Assembly: GCA_015075425.1 (NCBI GenBank)
Contig: JABTUL010000001.1
Location: 1,674,001-1,738,000 of the forward strand
Direction of reading: 5' to 3'
Origin: Spirochaetales bacterium
GTDB taxonomy: Bacteria > Spirochaetota > Leptospiria > Leptospirales > Leptonemataceae
Length of the DNA: 64,000 nucleotides
Shown: positions 56,728-64,000 of the stretch, one piece after another
How positions within the stretch are numbered: the first letter of the stretch is position 1
Layout of the letters: every line of letters begins with the position of its first letter
The notes under the pieces: generated by a model
Databases searched by the model: none
What the model was told of the DNA's origin: nothing
What the model saw: only the letters and a program-made list of their open reading frames with translations
Program-made: the position numbers and the translations under genes

Positions 56728-57165
56728 TTACAGGGCGTACCCCGTCAACCGCGAGAAATTTGCCTGCAAATAAACGAGCGCCTTTTCCTGCAGCCCGGTC
56801 CGTTCCTTTGCGGCCTTTTTGTCCGCTTTCATTTCCCTTTCAAGATCTTTCCGGAATATATAGAGAATCGTATAGCCTCGGGCCTGCTCTCTGTTCTCAG
56901 TTGCCGGAATGGCCTTCACCCGGATCCAGTCATCGGAAGCCTCAAGCCAGCAGCGGATCCGCGAGCCCGACTTAAAGATCACTTCCTTGCCCGGACCGGC
57001 AAATTCCGGTAAAATGTCTGTTCGGGCGACGAGCACTTCATCGTGCAGGCGGGCATTGAGCATGGAAAGCTTCTCTTTTTCCAGTAAAGCCGATCTACAG
57101 CCCAGTACAAGCAAAATTAATGCTATCCAACGCACAGCTGTCAAAAGTGCAATGATGCGGTGCAC
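56728..57165 (-). CDS. T2SS-associated lipoprotein, possible pilotin
   Basis: A short lipoprotein. Starting at GTG 57135 gives RWIALILLVLGC, a compact signal with lipobox VLGC; GTG 57165 adds ten residues. The mature part of ~115 residues has a beta-rich section (GKEVIFKSGSRIRCWLEASD) and a long charged C-terminal helix (FRKDLEREMKADKKAAKERT). As first gene of the T2SS cluster it may pilot GspD to the outer membrane or help the M23 peptidase; the sequence is not clearly GspS. Twelve bases separate it from the M23 gene. Confidence 0.75.
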   Translation of the reverse strand: MHRIIALLTAVRWIALILLVLGCRSALLEKEKLSMLNARLHDEVLVARTDILPEFAGPGKEVIFKSGSRIRCWLEASDDWIRVKAIPATENREQARGYTILYIFRKDLEREMKADKKAAKERTGLQEKALVYLQANFSRLTGYAL

Positions 57166-57166
57166 T
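57146..57166. promoter_or_regulatory. Inverted repeat at the head of the T2SS cluster
   Basis: AGTGCA, nine bases, TGCACT: a 6-bp dyad with the spacing of an operator. It lies at the start region of the T2SS lipoprotein gene and 58 bases from comM on the other strand. It could equally be chance. Confidence 0.25.
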
Positions 57167-57223
57167 GCAACAAAAATCGTCGCTCAGCCGCAACGAAACG
57201 CATCGGTTTGACCCTGAAACAAT

Positions 57224-58696
57224 ATGAAAAGTGGGCATGTTTTTGTGCCTGGTGCACCCTTTGAAAATAAATGGTACCGAATTGAATCTCTGGTCCGGCG
57301 TGGCCTGCCCGGGCTGCAAATTACCGGGCTGGCGTCGGGTCGTGAAATCAGTCGTCGGCTATACCTCGCGCTTTATGTGCTGGGTCTGCAGAACCGGGCC
57401 ATTGCCTTAAATGTCAGCCCCGTTCTGAAATTCACGGCCACCGATTACCTGGACCTCGCGCTCATTGCTGCTATCTGCCGGGCTGAATTTCCACAGTGTC
57501 CGCTGTTCCGCCTCCCTGCCCGGCGCATCTGTTTTTTAGGACAGGTCTCCCTCTCGGGAGAAGTCCATCATCCCGGGGGATTTCTGGAAAAATGTCTGCA
57601 GTGTCAGCGCCTGGGTGTGCAGAGCATTGTCTGTGCCCCATTGGATAAAGAATCCCGGGCGATCTTTCCGCAAATTGATTTTTTGCCCATTGAGACTATC
57701 AAAGATTTGCCCACCCTGCACCCTCAGAAAACAAAACCGGAAACGACGGTCCAGGCCTTCCCCGCCAGGCCAGCAATAGAGGAACTCAGTCACCTGCGTT
57801 TGTCCCGGGAAGTCTGGCGAGCAGCAATTCTTTCTCTCGCCGGTTTCCATCATTTGCTGCTCATCGGTCCGCCGGGCACGGGAAAATCAAGCCTGGCGCG
57901 TTCCCTGAGCGGTCTTTTGCCCGAACCGGCACTCCGTGAACGACAGGAAATTCTGGCCATCCACGGCGATGAAGCTCCACCGGCAAGGCCCGTGCGCATG
58001 CCTCATCACTCAGCCAGTCTTGCCGGTTTGATTGGCGGGGGAAATCCTCCAGAACCGGGAGAAGTCACCTTCGCGCACAATGGCCTTTTAATCCTGGATG
58101 AACTTGCAGAATTTCAGGGAGCTGCTCTGCAGGCGCTTCGCGAAACCTTCGACACGCGCAAAGCCAGCATCAGCCGGGCGCGGCACAGAATGCATTTTCC
58201 CGCGCGGTTTCTTTGCATAGCCACAACCAATCCCTGTCCCTGTGGTCGCCGGGGTTCAAAGAACCGCTGCCTTTGCAGCCCGGCAAGATCTCTACACTAT
58301 CTCAGAAATATTATTGGACCGTTGAGCGACAGGATAGCTCTGGAAGTACGTGTACAGAAATCTGCGCACGATGTCCCGCTTGATGGCATTGAAGCCCGCA
58401 GCGGGCTTCTGCGAGCCTGGGCACGCCAGAAAGAAAGATTTTCCAACAAAGAAACCATTTTTTTTAATTCAGATATACCCGGTGAAGAAGTGGATCAATA
58501 CTGTTCCATCGATCATCTATGTGCGGATATCCATGTGGATGCCATTCTTAAAGGTTTCCAGGGTTCACGAAAATTAATCGAAACCCGGCGGCTGGCCAGA
58601 ACCATCGCAGATCTGGCCGGAGCCGCCGGGATCGAAAAGGAACATTTCCTGGAGGCTGCTTCCTTTCAGTGCTTGAAAGAATACTCAGCCCTGTGA
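57224..58696 (+). CDS. comM: ComM/YifB-family Mg-chelatase-like AAA+ ATPase
   Basis: A 490-residue protein of the ComM family, a helicase that helps branch migration during natural transformation. Layout: N-terminal Lon-like ChlI domain (GLPGLQITGLASGREISRRL), AAA domain with Walker A LIGPPGTGKSSLA and Walker B LLILDELAEF, the PHHSAS segment, a zinc-type motif NPCPCGRRGSKNRCLCSPA, and the C-terminal lid (IETRRLARTIADLAGA). It is divergent from the T2SS cluster and convergent with the small gene, 1 bp away. Confidence 0.93.
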   Translation: MKSGHVFVPGAPFENKWYRIESLVRRGLPGLQITGLASGREISRRLYLALYVLGLQNRAIALNVSPVLKFTATDYLDLALIAAICRAEFPQCPLFRLPARRICFLGQVSLSGEVHHPGGFLEKCLQCQRLGVQSIVCAPLDKESRAIFPQIDFLPIETIKDLPTLHPQKTKPETTVQAFPARPAIEELSHLRLSREVWRAAILSLAGFHHLLLIGPPGTGKSSLARSLSGLLPEPALRERQEILAIHGDEAPPARPVRMPHHSASLAGLIGGGNPPEPGEVTFAHNGLLILDELAEFQGAALQALRETFDTRKASISRARHRMHFPARFLCIATTNPCPCGRRGSKNRCLCSPARSLHYLRNIIGPLSDRIALEVRVQKSAHDVPLDGIEARSGLLRAWARQKERFSNKETIFFNSDIPGEEVDQYCSIDHLCADIHVDAILKGFQGSRKLIETRRLARTIADLAGAAGIEKEHFLEAASFQCLKEYSAL

Positions 58697-58697
58697 A

Positions 58698-58898
58698 TCA
58701 GCGTGCCAGAAAATGCGATAACTCCATTGCTATGCGATTGATCGCATGGTCAATGTAGCTATCATCCCTTATTTTCCTTTTGTATTCGGAAATATCCCGG
58801 TTCAGGGTTCCGGCCAGGCCCTGTTTTTTGAGCAAAACAGGATCTGGCCCGTAAGCACCGGACTGCGGAGTCACGGCCTCTCTGAGGAGTGTTTTCAT
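58698..58898 (-). CDS. Small conserved-looking protein, 66 residues
   Basis: The start at ATG 58898 is fixed by GGAAG five bases upstream; the open frame continues to 59027 but lacks support. The protein is polar, with PQSGAYGPDPVLLKKQGLAG and a C-terminal amphipathic helix (SYIDHAINRIAMELSHFLAR). No signal or membrane segment. No family recognised. It is the last gene of the rpsP operon, 125 bases after yraN; that gap shows nothing clear. Confidence 0.6.
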   Translation of the reverse strand: MKTLLREAVTPQSGAYGPDPVLLKKQGLAGTLNRDISEYKRKIRDDSYIDHAINRIAMELSHFLAR

Positions 58899-59023
58899 AG
58901 TTACTTCCCTGTAACATTTTTTCCCATCCGTGGGTGTGTGAATGTTCCGACTTTTTGAATTTCGACGCCGTACGGCTAACGCACTTGCATTTTTCGTGCC
59001 CGGTCTGATTTTTTGCTCGACGA

Positions 59024-59440
59024 TCATGGCCTGATAACACCGGCAGCGATGTTCGGGTAGTAATCTACCCGATATGTCGCATCAAGTCCACAAAAATCTA
59101 CGCTCAAATCCAGAGAGGCAGGATCCAGGCTTTGAAAAAGCGTGCTATAGGGCTCCTCACCCTGACGCACCGCTTCTTCTAATTCCAGCAGAAAGAACTG
59201 CAGGGCCCGTTTGTAGCCGCGAATCTGGCGGGCAAAGGCTGCGGGGCCAAAATAGTCGTCACTCCGGTAGGCTTTTACCTCAATGAAGTGGAGCGTTCCC
59301 TCAAAGAGAGTAATCAAATCGATTTCCGCCCTGCGGATATGATAATTATGTCGCACGAGTGTATGCCCGCAGCCCCGGAAAAAATCCCAGGCCTTCGCCT
59401 CCGCCGGATGACGGAAGCGCTCGTCGAGTCGGCCTTTCAG
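59024..59440 (-). CDS. yraN: YraN/UPF0102 endonuclease-like protein, probable CTG start
   Basis: PD-(D/E)XK-fold protein of the YraN family, often near rnhB. The core is HNYHIRRAEIDLI and GTLHFIEVKAYRS, the family's GEIDLI...VEVK motif with Ala for Gly. The only standard start in frame is GTG 59356, but that truncates the first helix. Upstream, KGRLDERFRHPAEAKAWDFF matches the family's expected N-terminal helix, and a CTG at 59440 overlaps the stop of the HD-GYP gene as CTGA, with GGAAAACGAGG just before it. With CTG the protein is 138 residues, a normal length. Function in DNA repair or recombination is only suspected. Confidence 0.75.
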   Translation of the reverse strand: MKGRLDERFRHPAEAKAWDFFRGCGHTLVRHNYHIRRAEIDLITLFEGTLHFIEVKAYRSDDYFGPAAFARQIRGYKRALQFFLLELEEAVRQGEEPYSTLFQSLDPASLDLSVDFCGLDATYRVDYYPNIAAGVIRP

Positions 59441-60636
59441 ACCTCGTTTTCCAGATCTATCGCGGAACTCCCCGGAGTCAGGGCTTTAACAATGTACAGA
59501 TCCGTATCGTGCATCAAATCAAGGAAGGCCAGCCCGCCCAGAGGGAGTCCGTTTTCATCGCGCAGAAGGCGGAGAAGCGGGCGCAGAGGTTTGTCCGCTT
59601 TGCAACCGATCACAATACCGATTTTCTTGCTGGATAATTCCACAAGGGACCCCACGGGATAAATGGAAAGCTGCCCCAGCAAAGCGCGCAAAAGCTTGGG
59701 ATCGAAGTGATTCATCTGCACGGACAGCATCTGCTTCATAGCATCGTAAGGCAGGAAGGCCGCGCGCTGCGGACGCTTTTCGATCAGGGCTGTGTAGCAA
59801 TCGGCAATGCGAGCAATGCGAGCACTTTCTTCAATCTGACCGCTTTTGATGTTCTGGGGATAACCCGAACCATCAAAGTTCTCATGGTGCTGCAGGGCGA
59901 TGTTGGCCAGGTTGGCTTTGACTTTCCCATTCTTGATCAAAATCTGGTAGCCGCGAAGCGGATGCGTTTTGATTGCCGCAATTTCATTCTCTGTAAGCTT
60001 GTCCGCTTTTTCCTTAAGATGCCTGGGTAAAAGAACCATCCCTGCATCCATAAGCAACATGCCAAAGGCCAGTTCCTGCAGGCGCGGTCGGGTGTAGTTC
60101 AAGGCCATACCCAGATGGATGCCATAGCAGGCAGCATGGAGTGTGTGCTGCACGGACCAGAATGGGGGAAACTTTACGGTCTGGAAGGCAAGCAGGAGGT
60201 AACGGCGCGCCTGCATTTCATCTACCAGATTGGAGGCAATATTTAAAATAGAATGATTATCGAAAGGTCTGTTGTCCGCCAGAGCCACATAGTTATTCTG
60301 GATAACTTCAGCCGCTTCTTTGATTACGGTCCGGAAGCTGATTTTTGCCTTACGCATGGCTTCATAGTCTGAGGATATCTTGATCTGATCGGCTTCCGGA
60401 ATTCCCCGAGAAATGGGTGCAGCTACGGGCGGGAGTTCTGTGGTTACGGTTTTCTTTTCACCCTCAACAAGCTGACCGTTGGTTTCTACTTCACGGATTC
60501 CCCATTTCACCAGCCGCTCAATGTCCCTGGCCTGGATTTCCTGCCTGGCTTGAACCAGGACGTTGCCTGGATCGATGTAAACAGCCTGGTCATACATCAT
60601 GCCTGGCTTGAGCTCTGATACTTTGACCTTTTTCAT
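59437..60636 (-). CDS. HD-GYP-domain protein with degenerate HD motif
   Basis: A 399-residue protein: N-terminal DUF3391-like region (KVKVSELKPGMMYDQAVYID), then an HD-GYP domain (about 155-300). The GYP motif is intact (HHENFDGSGYP, 250-260), as are a later His (THPLRG, 225) and RIARIADCYTAL. The central HD, normally LLHDIGK, reads LLMDAGM (195-200), losing the metal His and the Lys. Cyclic-di-GMP hydrolysis is therefore doubtful; it could be a c-di-GMP sensor. The start is set at ATG 60636 (KKVKVSEL), 47 bases inside the FlhB-like gene. Confidence 0.85.
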   Translation of the reverse strand: MKKVKVSELKPGMMYDQAVYIDPGNVLVQARQEIQARDIERLVKWGIREVETNGQLVEGEKKTVTTELPPVAAPISRGIPEADQIKISSDYEAMRKAKISFRTVIKEAAEVIQNNYVALADNRPFDNHSILNIASNLVDEMQARRYLLLAFQTVKFPPFWSVQHTLHAACYGIHLGMALNYTRPRLQELAFGMLLMDAGMVLLPRHLKEKADKLTENEIAAIKTHPLRGYQILIKNGKVKANLANIALQHHENFDGSGYPQNIKSGQIEESARIARIADCYTALIEKRPQRAAFLPYDAMKQMLSVQMNHFDPKLLRALLGQLSIYPVGSLVELSSKKIGIVIGCKADKPLRPLLRLLRDENGLPLGGLAFLDLMHDTDLYIVKALTPGSSAIDLENEV

Positions 60637-60916
60637 TTCCGCTACGGTTCCGCTCCAGGTCATACACCATGGCCAGAATGGCAGCCACGGCCCTGTAGAG
60701 GTTTTCAGGTATTTCTTTTCCCGCTGGCAGATCAACCAATAATTTTGCAAGAAAAGCATTTTCAACCACCGGAATATCCCATGCCCGGGCCGATTCGATG
60801 ATTCGTTCTGCCAGGTTTCCTTCTGCAGCGGACAGGACCACCGGTGCGGCGTGCCGGCGGGAATCAAATCCCAAAGCCACAGCTTTGCGGGCCCCCTCAG
60901 ACCTGGAGCGCGACAC
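60590..60916 (-). CDS. FlhB C-terminal-like protein (YlqH type)
   Basis: A 108-residue protein resembling the cytoplasmic FlhB_C/YscU domain: KAVALGFDSRRHAAPVVLSA, LAERIIESARAWDIPVVEN, and IPENLYRAVAAILAMVYDLE. It lacks FlhB's membrane part and the NPTH self-cleavage motif. The same kind of gene (ylqH) follows rnhB-ylqG in Bacillus subtilis, so the order is conserved across phyla. Starts at GTG 60916, overlapping the upstream gene by 20 bases. Confidence 0.88.
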   Translation of the reverse strand: MSRSRSEGARKAVALGFDSRRHAAPVVLSAAEGNLAERIIESARAWDIPVVENAFLAKLLVDLPAGKEIPENLYRAVAAILAMVYDLERNRSGNEKGQSIRAQARHDV

Positions 60917-61289
60917 TACTAAATACCACTGATGTCAGGGCCGGGCAGAATTGCCGCAGCTTTAAGGACCACTGTGTTTGATTGGGTTCATTGACGGGGG
61001 TGGAACTGCAAATCCGTAAATGAATTTCTGTAAATTCCATGTTTTTTGCTGTAAAGATAAAGGCGTAGGTTTCATCCCCCAACTTCAATCGAAAATGAAA
61101 GTGCGCGCCTCCGCCGGCTTTTCCCTGCCCCTTGATGTTCTTTGAAGCCGGCTGTGGCTGCCGGGGAAGTCCTGACCATGGCGGCAAATCAGGCGTGTCC
61201 GATCTCTGACCCCCGGGCTCTGTGCGGTCGGCAGTTTCGACCGTGCCGGGTTGCCCACCCTCTTTCAGGGTCGCAGACGGGAGAAACAC
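60897..61289 (-). CDS. Unknown protein at the YlqG position
   Basis: A protein of about 130 residues from GTG 61289, with AAAAGGA just upstream, 13 bases after the rnhB stop. The first half is Pro/Gly/Gln-rich and likely disordered; the second half is a compact beta domain (GGGAHFHFRLKLGDETYAFI, RICSSTPVNEPNQTQWSLKL). The frame also stays open to 61454 across rnhB, which I consider unlikely. In B. subtilis a FliK-like gene, ylqG, holds this place; the C-terminal part here could be a reduced version, which is unproven. Confidence 0.6.
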   Translation of the reverse strand: MFLPSATLKEGGQPGTVETADRTEPGGQRSDTPDLPPWSGLPRQPQPASKNIKGQGKAGGGAHFHFRLKLGDETYAFIFTAKNMEFTEIHLRICSSTPVNEPNQTQWSLKLRQFCPALTSVVFSSVALQV

Positions 61290-61302
61290 GGTCCTTTTAG
61301 CA

Positions 61303-61995
61303 CTAAAATGGGAGTCTTTGCTGGTTATCGGGTTTGGGACAGAAGGTGCGGCGGTGTATGGGGCAGCCTCCACTCGTGGCAAGGGCTTCAAGATGGAGTT
61401 CCGTCCCGTAGCCTTTATGACGTTCAAAAGCATATTCTGGATAAAGAGTTCCATATTTCCTCATCCGTCGGTCCCGGCTTACCTTGGCCACGATAGAGGC
61501 GGCGGCAATGCTCTGCACCCGGCGGTCTCCTTTCACTATCGTGAAAACTTCACACATCTTTAGGTCGGACCAGTCAAAACGATAGTTCCCATCAATCAAT
61601 AGAGTTAGTGGTTCCCTGCCAAAGAGAGGCCAGCGCTGAACCAGCCGCACCATAGCACGATGGATGGCAAAATTGATCCCGGAAGTATCGATGATCCGAT
61701 GGCTTTCATGGGCCACGCGTGCATAAAGCGCAGCTCTGCAGATGGATCGGGCGGCCTCTTCTCTCTGTGGAGCCGAGAGTTCTTTGGAGTCCCGGATGAG
61801 TTTTAAGCCGGGATCATCAGGCAGGTGCCGCGGCAAAAGGACCATGCCCACACTGACAGGCCCGGCCAGGGCGCCGCGCCCTGCTTCATCGATACCGGCA
61901 ACATAGCCGCCGTAGCCTTCCTCCAGCGGCTCAAAGACCGGCTCAGGAGGCGCGATGCGCTTCTTTGATCCGGCTTTCTTTTCCTGATTTTCCAC
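61303..61995 (-). CDS. rnhB: Ribonuclease HII
   Basis: Cleaves RNA in RNA-DNA hybrids and at single ribonucleotides. Catalytic acids: GYVAGIDEAGRGALAGPV (D and E), TLLIDGNY (D), and the later Asp region SIVAKVSRDRRM. 230 residues, with an N-terminal basic extension (NQEKKAGSKKRIAPPE). The start is GTG 61995, overlapping rplS by 53 bases; no later start codon fits before the GIDEAGRG motif. Confidence 0.95.
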   Translation of the reverse strand: MENQEKKAGSKKRIAPPEPVFEPLEEGYGGYVAGIDEAGRGALAGPVSVGMVLLPRHLPDDPGLKLIRDSKELSAPQREEAARSICRAALYARVAHESHRIIDTSGINFAIHRAMVRLVQRWPLFGREPLTLLIDGNYRFDWSDLKMCEVFTIVKGDRRVQSIAAASIVAKVSRDRRMRKYGTLYPEYAFERHKGYGTELHLEALATSGGCPIHRRTFCPKPDNQQRLPF

Positions 61996-62347
61996 GCAGG
62001 TAGAAAAGTTTAGCCCGCTTCACCTTTCCACGCCGGGCTATCTCTATCTTCGAGATAAAAGGAGAATGGTAGGGGAAAATTCTTTCCACACCTACGTCGT
62101 GGGTTACTCGACGAACATTGAAAGTCCGATGGTACCCTTCTCCACGAATCGAAATAACATTGCCTTCATACACCTGAATCCGCTCCTTATCCCCTTCCCG
62201 GATCCGGTAGTGTACCTTGACCAGATCTCCCACACGGAAGGCTGGCCAGGTCTTTTCCTGCTCTCCATGGAGTTTCTTTAGAATGGTGTGTAAACCCTGC
62301 CTGGGTGCATACCGAACGCTTGCTGTGGTTTGAATTTCTTCACTCAT
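61943..62347 (-). CDS. rplS: Ribosomal protein L19
   Basis: 50S subunit protein at the 30S interface. 134 residues: PAFRVGDLVKVHYRIREGDK, RIQVYEGNVISIRGEG, TFNVRRVTHDVGVERIFPYH and RRGKVKRAKLFYLRGKSGK are all canonical. The last 17 residues overlap the rnhB start. The start overlaps trmD by 8 bases. Confidence 0.98.
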   Translation of the reverse strand: MSEEIQTTASVRYAPRQGLHTILKKLHGEQEKTWPAFRVGDLVKVHYRIREGDKERIQVYEGNVISIRGEGYHRTFNVRRVTHDVGVERIFPYHSPFISKIEIARRGKVKRAKLFYLRGKSGKESRIKEAHRAS

Positions 62348-63029
62348 ACTGTATTCTCCCGCCTGTTCCCCAGGCCCTTTTTTCTTTTTCCGCTAAAGCA
62401 TTACGGCTCTGCTCCGCGCGCCACGCCGCTATGCGACCGTGATCTCCGCTCAGCAGCACTTCCGGCACCTTCCAGCCGCGGTAATCGGCCGGGCGCGAAT
62501 ACTGCGGATACTCTACATAGTCCTCGCGACTTTCTACAATGGCGCTTTCCTCTGAACCCATATACTCAGGCAACAACCTTGTTGTGGCCTCAATGACACA
62601 GAGTGCCGCCAGATCCCCTGAACCCAGCACAAAGTCACCCAGACTGAGCTTCTCCGTCACCAGGTGAGAGGCAATACGCTCATCCACACCTTCATAGTAT
62701 CCGCAAACCAGAACGATACCTGGCAGCCGGGCAAACCCTTCCGCCAGGCTCTGCCGGAAGGGCTCACCCCGCGGAGTGAGCAGCACGACCGGATAATCCC
62801 GTCCAATACTTGCCAGCGCCCGGTCCACCGGACCCACCTGCACTACCATTCCGGGTCCGCCTCCGTAGGGCGTATCATCAATCCTGCCTTTCCGGGCCGG
62901 ATCGGCAAAGTCCGGTAGATATACAGGCTGAATCGAAAACAAACCTTTTTTTAGCGCTTTCTGTGGCAAGCCGTATTCGGTGTAGTGCCGGTAGCGTTCC
63001 GGGAAGAGAGTTAAAACGAATATTTCCAT
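62340..63029 (-). CDS. trmD: tRNA (guanine-37-N1)-methyltransferase TrmD
   Basis: SPOUT methyltransferase that prevents frameshifts by methylating G37. 229 residues. Start at ATG 63029 (MEIFVLTLFPERY), overlapping the rimM stop by 1 base. Key motifs: IDDTPYGGGPGMV, CGYYEGVDERI, LSLGDFVLGSGDLAA (trefoil knot) and SRPADYRGWKVPEVLLSGDH. Confidence 0.97.
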   Translation of the reverse strand: MEIFVLTLFPERYRHYTEYGLPQKALKKGLFSIQPVYLPDFADPARKGRIDDTPYGGGPGMVVQVGPVDRALASIGRDYPVVLLTPRGEPFRQSLAEGFARLPGIVLVCGYYEGVDERIASHLVTEKLSLGDFVLGSGDLAALCVIEATTRLLPEYMGSEESAIVESREDYVEYPQYSRPADYRGWKVPEVLLSGDHGRIAAWRAEQSRNALAEKEKRAWGTGGRIQYE

Positions 63030-63538
63030 CAGGGTATGAAGAGTTCCAGCTCCTCCACCACAAGGCGATCCTTCTTTACTTCTACCCAGGCGTCTGTGTA
63101 GGGAACGAGTATCTCCCGGCCATCCTCCAGGCGAATCATAAGACATTGCTGCTCTGCCTGGTCGAGAAGATCGGCAACCTGACCGCAGTAGCCATTCTGA
63201 TCGTGAACGGGAAGATACTTAATGTCTGCAAAGATTTCCGCAATGGGGATAGCCGAGCGATGTGCGAGAAGGGCCGCTCCTTTGCTGATCAGGGGTGCCG
63301 GCTCGAGCAGCCGGAGCTCCGCGCGGCGATGCTGTCGCAGAACGATCCGTTCAACCTGGATTTCCGGACAGATGGCCAGTTCCTTTGCCGAATAGATTCG
63401 TTCCTCCGCCGTCGGAAGGATTTTTAAAGCTGCGGGCATCCTCAGGCTGGCCAGGCCATCGCCCGCCAGAGTAACCTGGATCCGTCCAGGTGCAATGGCA
63501 GTTCTTACCCGCGCAAGGGGCAGGTAGCCATCAATCAA
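63029..63538 (-). CDS. rimM: Ribosome maturation factor RimM
   Basis: 30S maturation factor. 169 residues, divergent at the N-terminus (LPLARVRTAIAPGRIQVTLA). It is recognised by the PRC-barrel half: EIFADIKYLPVHDQNGYCGQ, then GREILVPYTDAWVEVKKDR (family: LIPYI...V...VD) and a C-terminal EELELF. Order rpsP-khpA-rimM-trmD-rplS supports the call. It overlaps khpA by 8 bases. Confidence 0.9.
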   Translation of the reverse strand: MIDGYLPLARVRTAIAPGRIQVTLAGDGLASLRMPAALKILPTAEERIYSAKELAICPEIQVERIVLRQHRRAELRLLEPAPLISKGAALLAHRSAIPIAEIFADIKYLPVHDQNGYCGQVADLLDQAEQQCLMIRLEDGREILVPYTDAWVEVKKDRLVVEELELFIP

Positions 63539-63767
63539 TGATTTCGAGCTGGTAGTTCTTCTGATCTTTTACGGAACAGGCTCCGATCAGGGTACGAATG
63601 GCCCGGATAACCGAACCATTCTTTCCAATGATTTTGCCTATGTCCTGGTCTGCCAGGCGCAGCTCTATGACATTCTCTTCCGTGCCCGGAATTTCATCCA
63701 CCTGGATTTGATCGGGTTCCGATACCATGTTGTTAGCAACAAACTCCACCAGCCTGGCCGCGCTCAC
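63531..63767 (-). CDS. khpA: KhpA, small KH-domain RNA-binding protein
   Basis: A 78-residue single KH domain. The GxxG loop is in DIGKIIGKNGSVIRAIRTLI, preceded by ENVIELRLADQ. KhpA/YlqC proteins bind structured RNA, commonly with KhpB, and are encoded between rpsP and rimM, as here. It starts 1 base after the rpsP stop. Confidence 0.95.
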   Translation of the reverse strand: MSAARLVEFVANNMVSEPDQIQVDEIPGTEENVIELRLADQDIGKIIGKNGSVIRAIRTLIGACSVKDQKNYQLEIID

Positions 63768-63768
63768 A

Positions 63769-64000
63769 TCAAACCTCTGTTTTACGTAGCAATGTCTTTA
63801 CCGAGGGAGTGGGCTGTGCTCCATGTTTGAGCCAGTACTCGACGCGGTCTTTTTTTATAGAGGCCTGAGCCGCAGGCTGGACCGGGTTGTAGTGTCCCAG
63901 TTGCTCAATGAAGCGACCATCTCGGGGGTGCCGGGAATCAGCCGCTACAATCCGGTAAAAGGGATTGTTCCGCGCCCCGTATCTTTGCATTCTTAGTTTT
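63769..64000 (-). CDS. rpsP: Ribosomal protein S16 (5' end cut by window edge)
   Basis: 30S protein. Visible residues run from [20 protein letters not shown] through [19 protein letters not shown] to [19 protein letters not shown]. The family begins MVKLRLQRxG, so the internal ATG at 63990 is not the start; only the first one or two codons lie outside the window. It is the first gene of the trmD operon; the promoter is outside the window. Confidence 0.96.
   Translation of the reverse strand, partial: KLRMQRYGARNNPFYRIVAADSRHPRDGRFIEQLGHYNPVQPAAQASIKKDRVEYWLKHGAQPTPSVKTLLRKTEV

Noticed and set aside
61290-61454. Upstream extension of the YlqG-position gene across rnhB
   Set aside because: It would overlap the conserved rnhB C-terminus by 150 bases. 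A GTG with AAAAGGA lies just after the rnhB stop.

Overview
This is a compact, moderately GC-rich bacterial chromosome segment. Gene content and order point to a spirochaete of the order Leptospirales (inference). The supporting signs are the heat-shock order hrcA-grpE-dnaK-dnaJ, a complete gspC-to-gspN type II secretion (T2SS) operon with a PilM-like GspL, several lipoproteins with loose lipoboxes, many TPR proteins, and an orphan FlhB-C-like gene beside an HD-GYP gene. No tRNA, rRNA, CRISPR array, phage or insertion sequence is visible. No stretch longer than about 300 bases lacks a gene.

Layout. 1-1.3 kb: 3' part of miaB (cut by the left edge), then a Cys-rich gene and a Gfo/Idh/MocA oxidoreductase. 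3-7.8 kb: the heat-shock operon behind a strong sigma70-type promoter and a CIRCE-like operator. 7.8-13.2 kb: poorly known envelope or TPR proteins, a phosphatase-superfamily metalloenzyme and a secreted four-repeat FN3-like protein. 13.2-19 kb: a methyltransferase and a clpC-TPR-mtaB operon. 19-26 kb: metabolic genes (VOC enzyme, speE, a DUF5690 transporter, a eukaryote-type long guaA, ribBA), a divergent ClpS-like adaptor and a STAS protein. 25.7-29.2 kb: a gamma-carbonic anhydrase in operon with a 999-residue midasin-like AAA-AAA-VWA protein. 29.3-32.7 kb: an aminotransferase, two lipoproteins (one with 14 tandem six-residue repeats) and a DUF3108 protein. 32.7-36.8 kb: sucCD, a PPP phosphatase and the CCA enzyme.

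36.7-57.2 kb reads as one leftward supercluster of about 20 kb. It runs lipoprotein, LysM-M23 peptidase, gspC-D-E-F-G-H-I-J-K-L-M-N, an unknown secreted protein, two trypsin-fold/PDZ proteins lacking the catalytic serine, smpB, der, plsY and an unknown gene. Most junctions overlap by 1-4 bases. The peptidase and lipoprotein plausibly help the secretin cross peptidoglycan and reach the outer membrane. The two pseudo-proteases may be periplasmic helpers of secretion. No prepilin peptidase gene (gspO) is present. 57.2-58.7 kb holds comM on the opposite strand.

58.7-64 kb is a ribosome/tRNA-maturation operon: rpsP (cut by the right edge), khpA, rimM, trmD, rplS, rnhB, a YlqG-position gene, an FlhB-C-like gene, a degenerate HD-GYP gene, yraN and a small unknown gene. 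yraN appears to start at CTG overlapping the preceding stop.

The arrangement is very tight. All nine convergent gene pairs either overlap or are separated by 10 bp or less, leaving no room for intrinsic terminators. Best leads for something new are the midasin-like protein, the T2SS-linked pseudo-protease pair, the Pho-box-like triple repeat before the DUF5690 transporter, and the repeat lipoprotein with an extra C-terminal membrane anchor.
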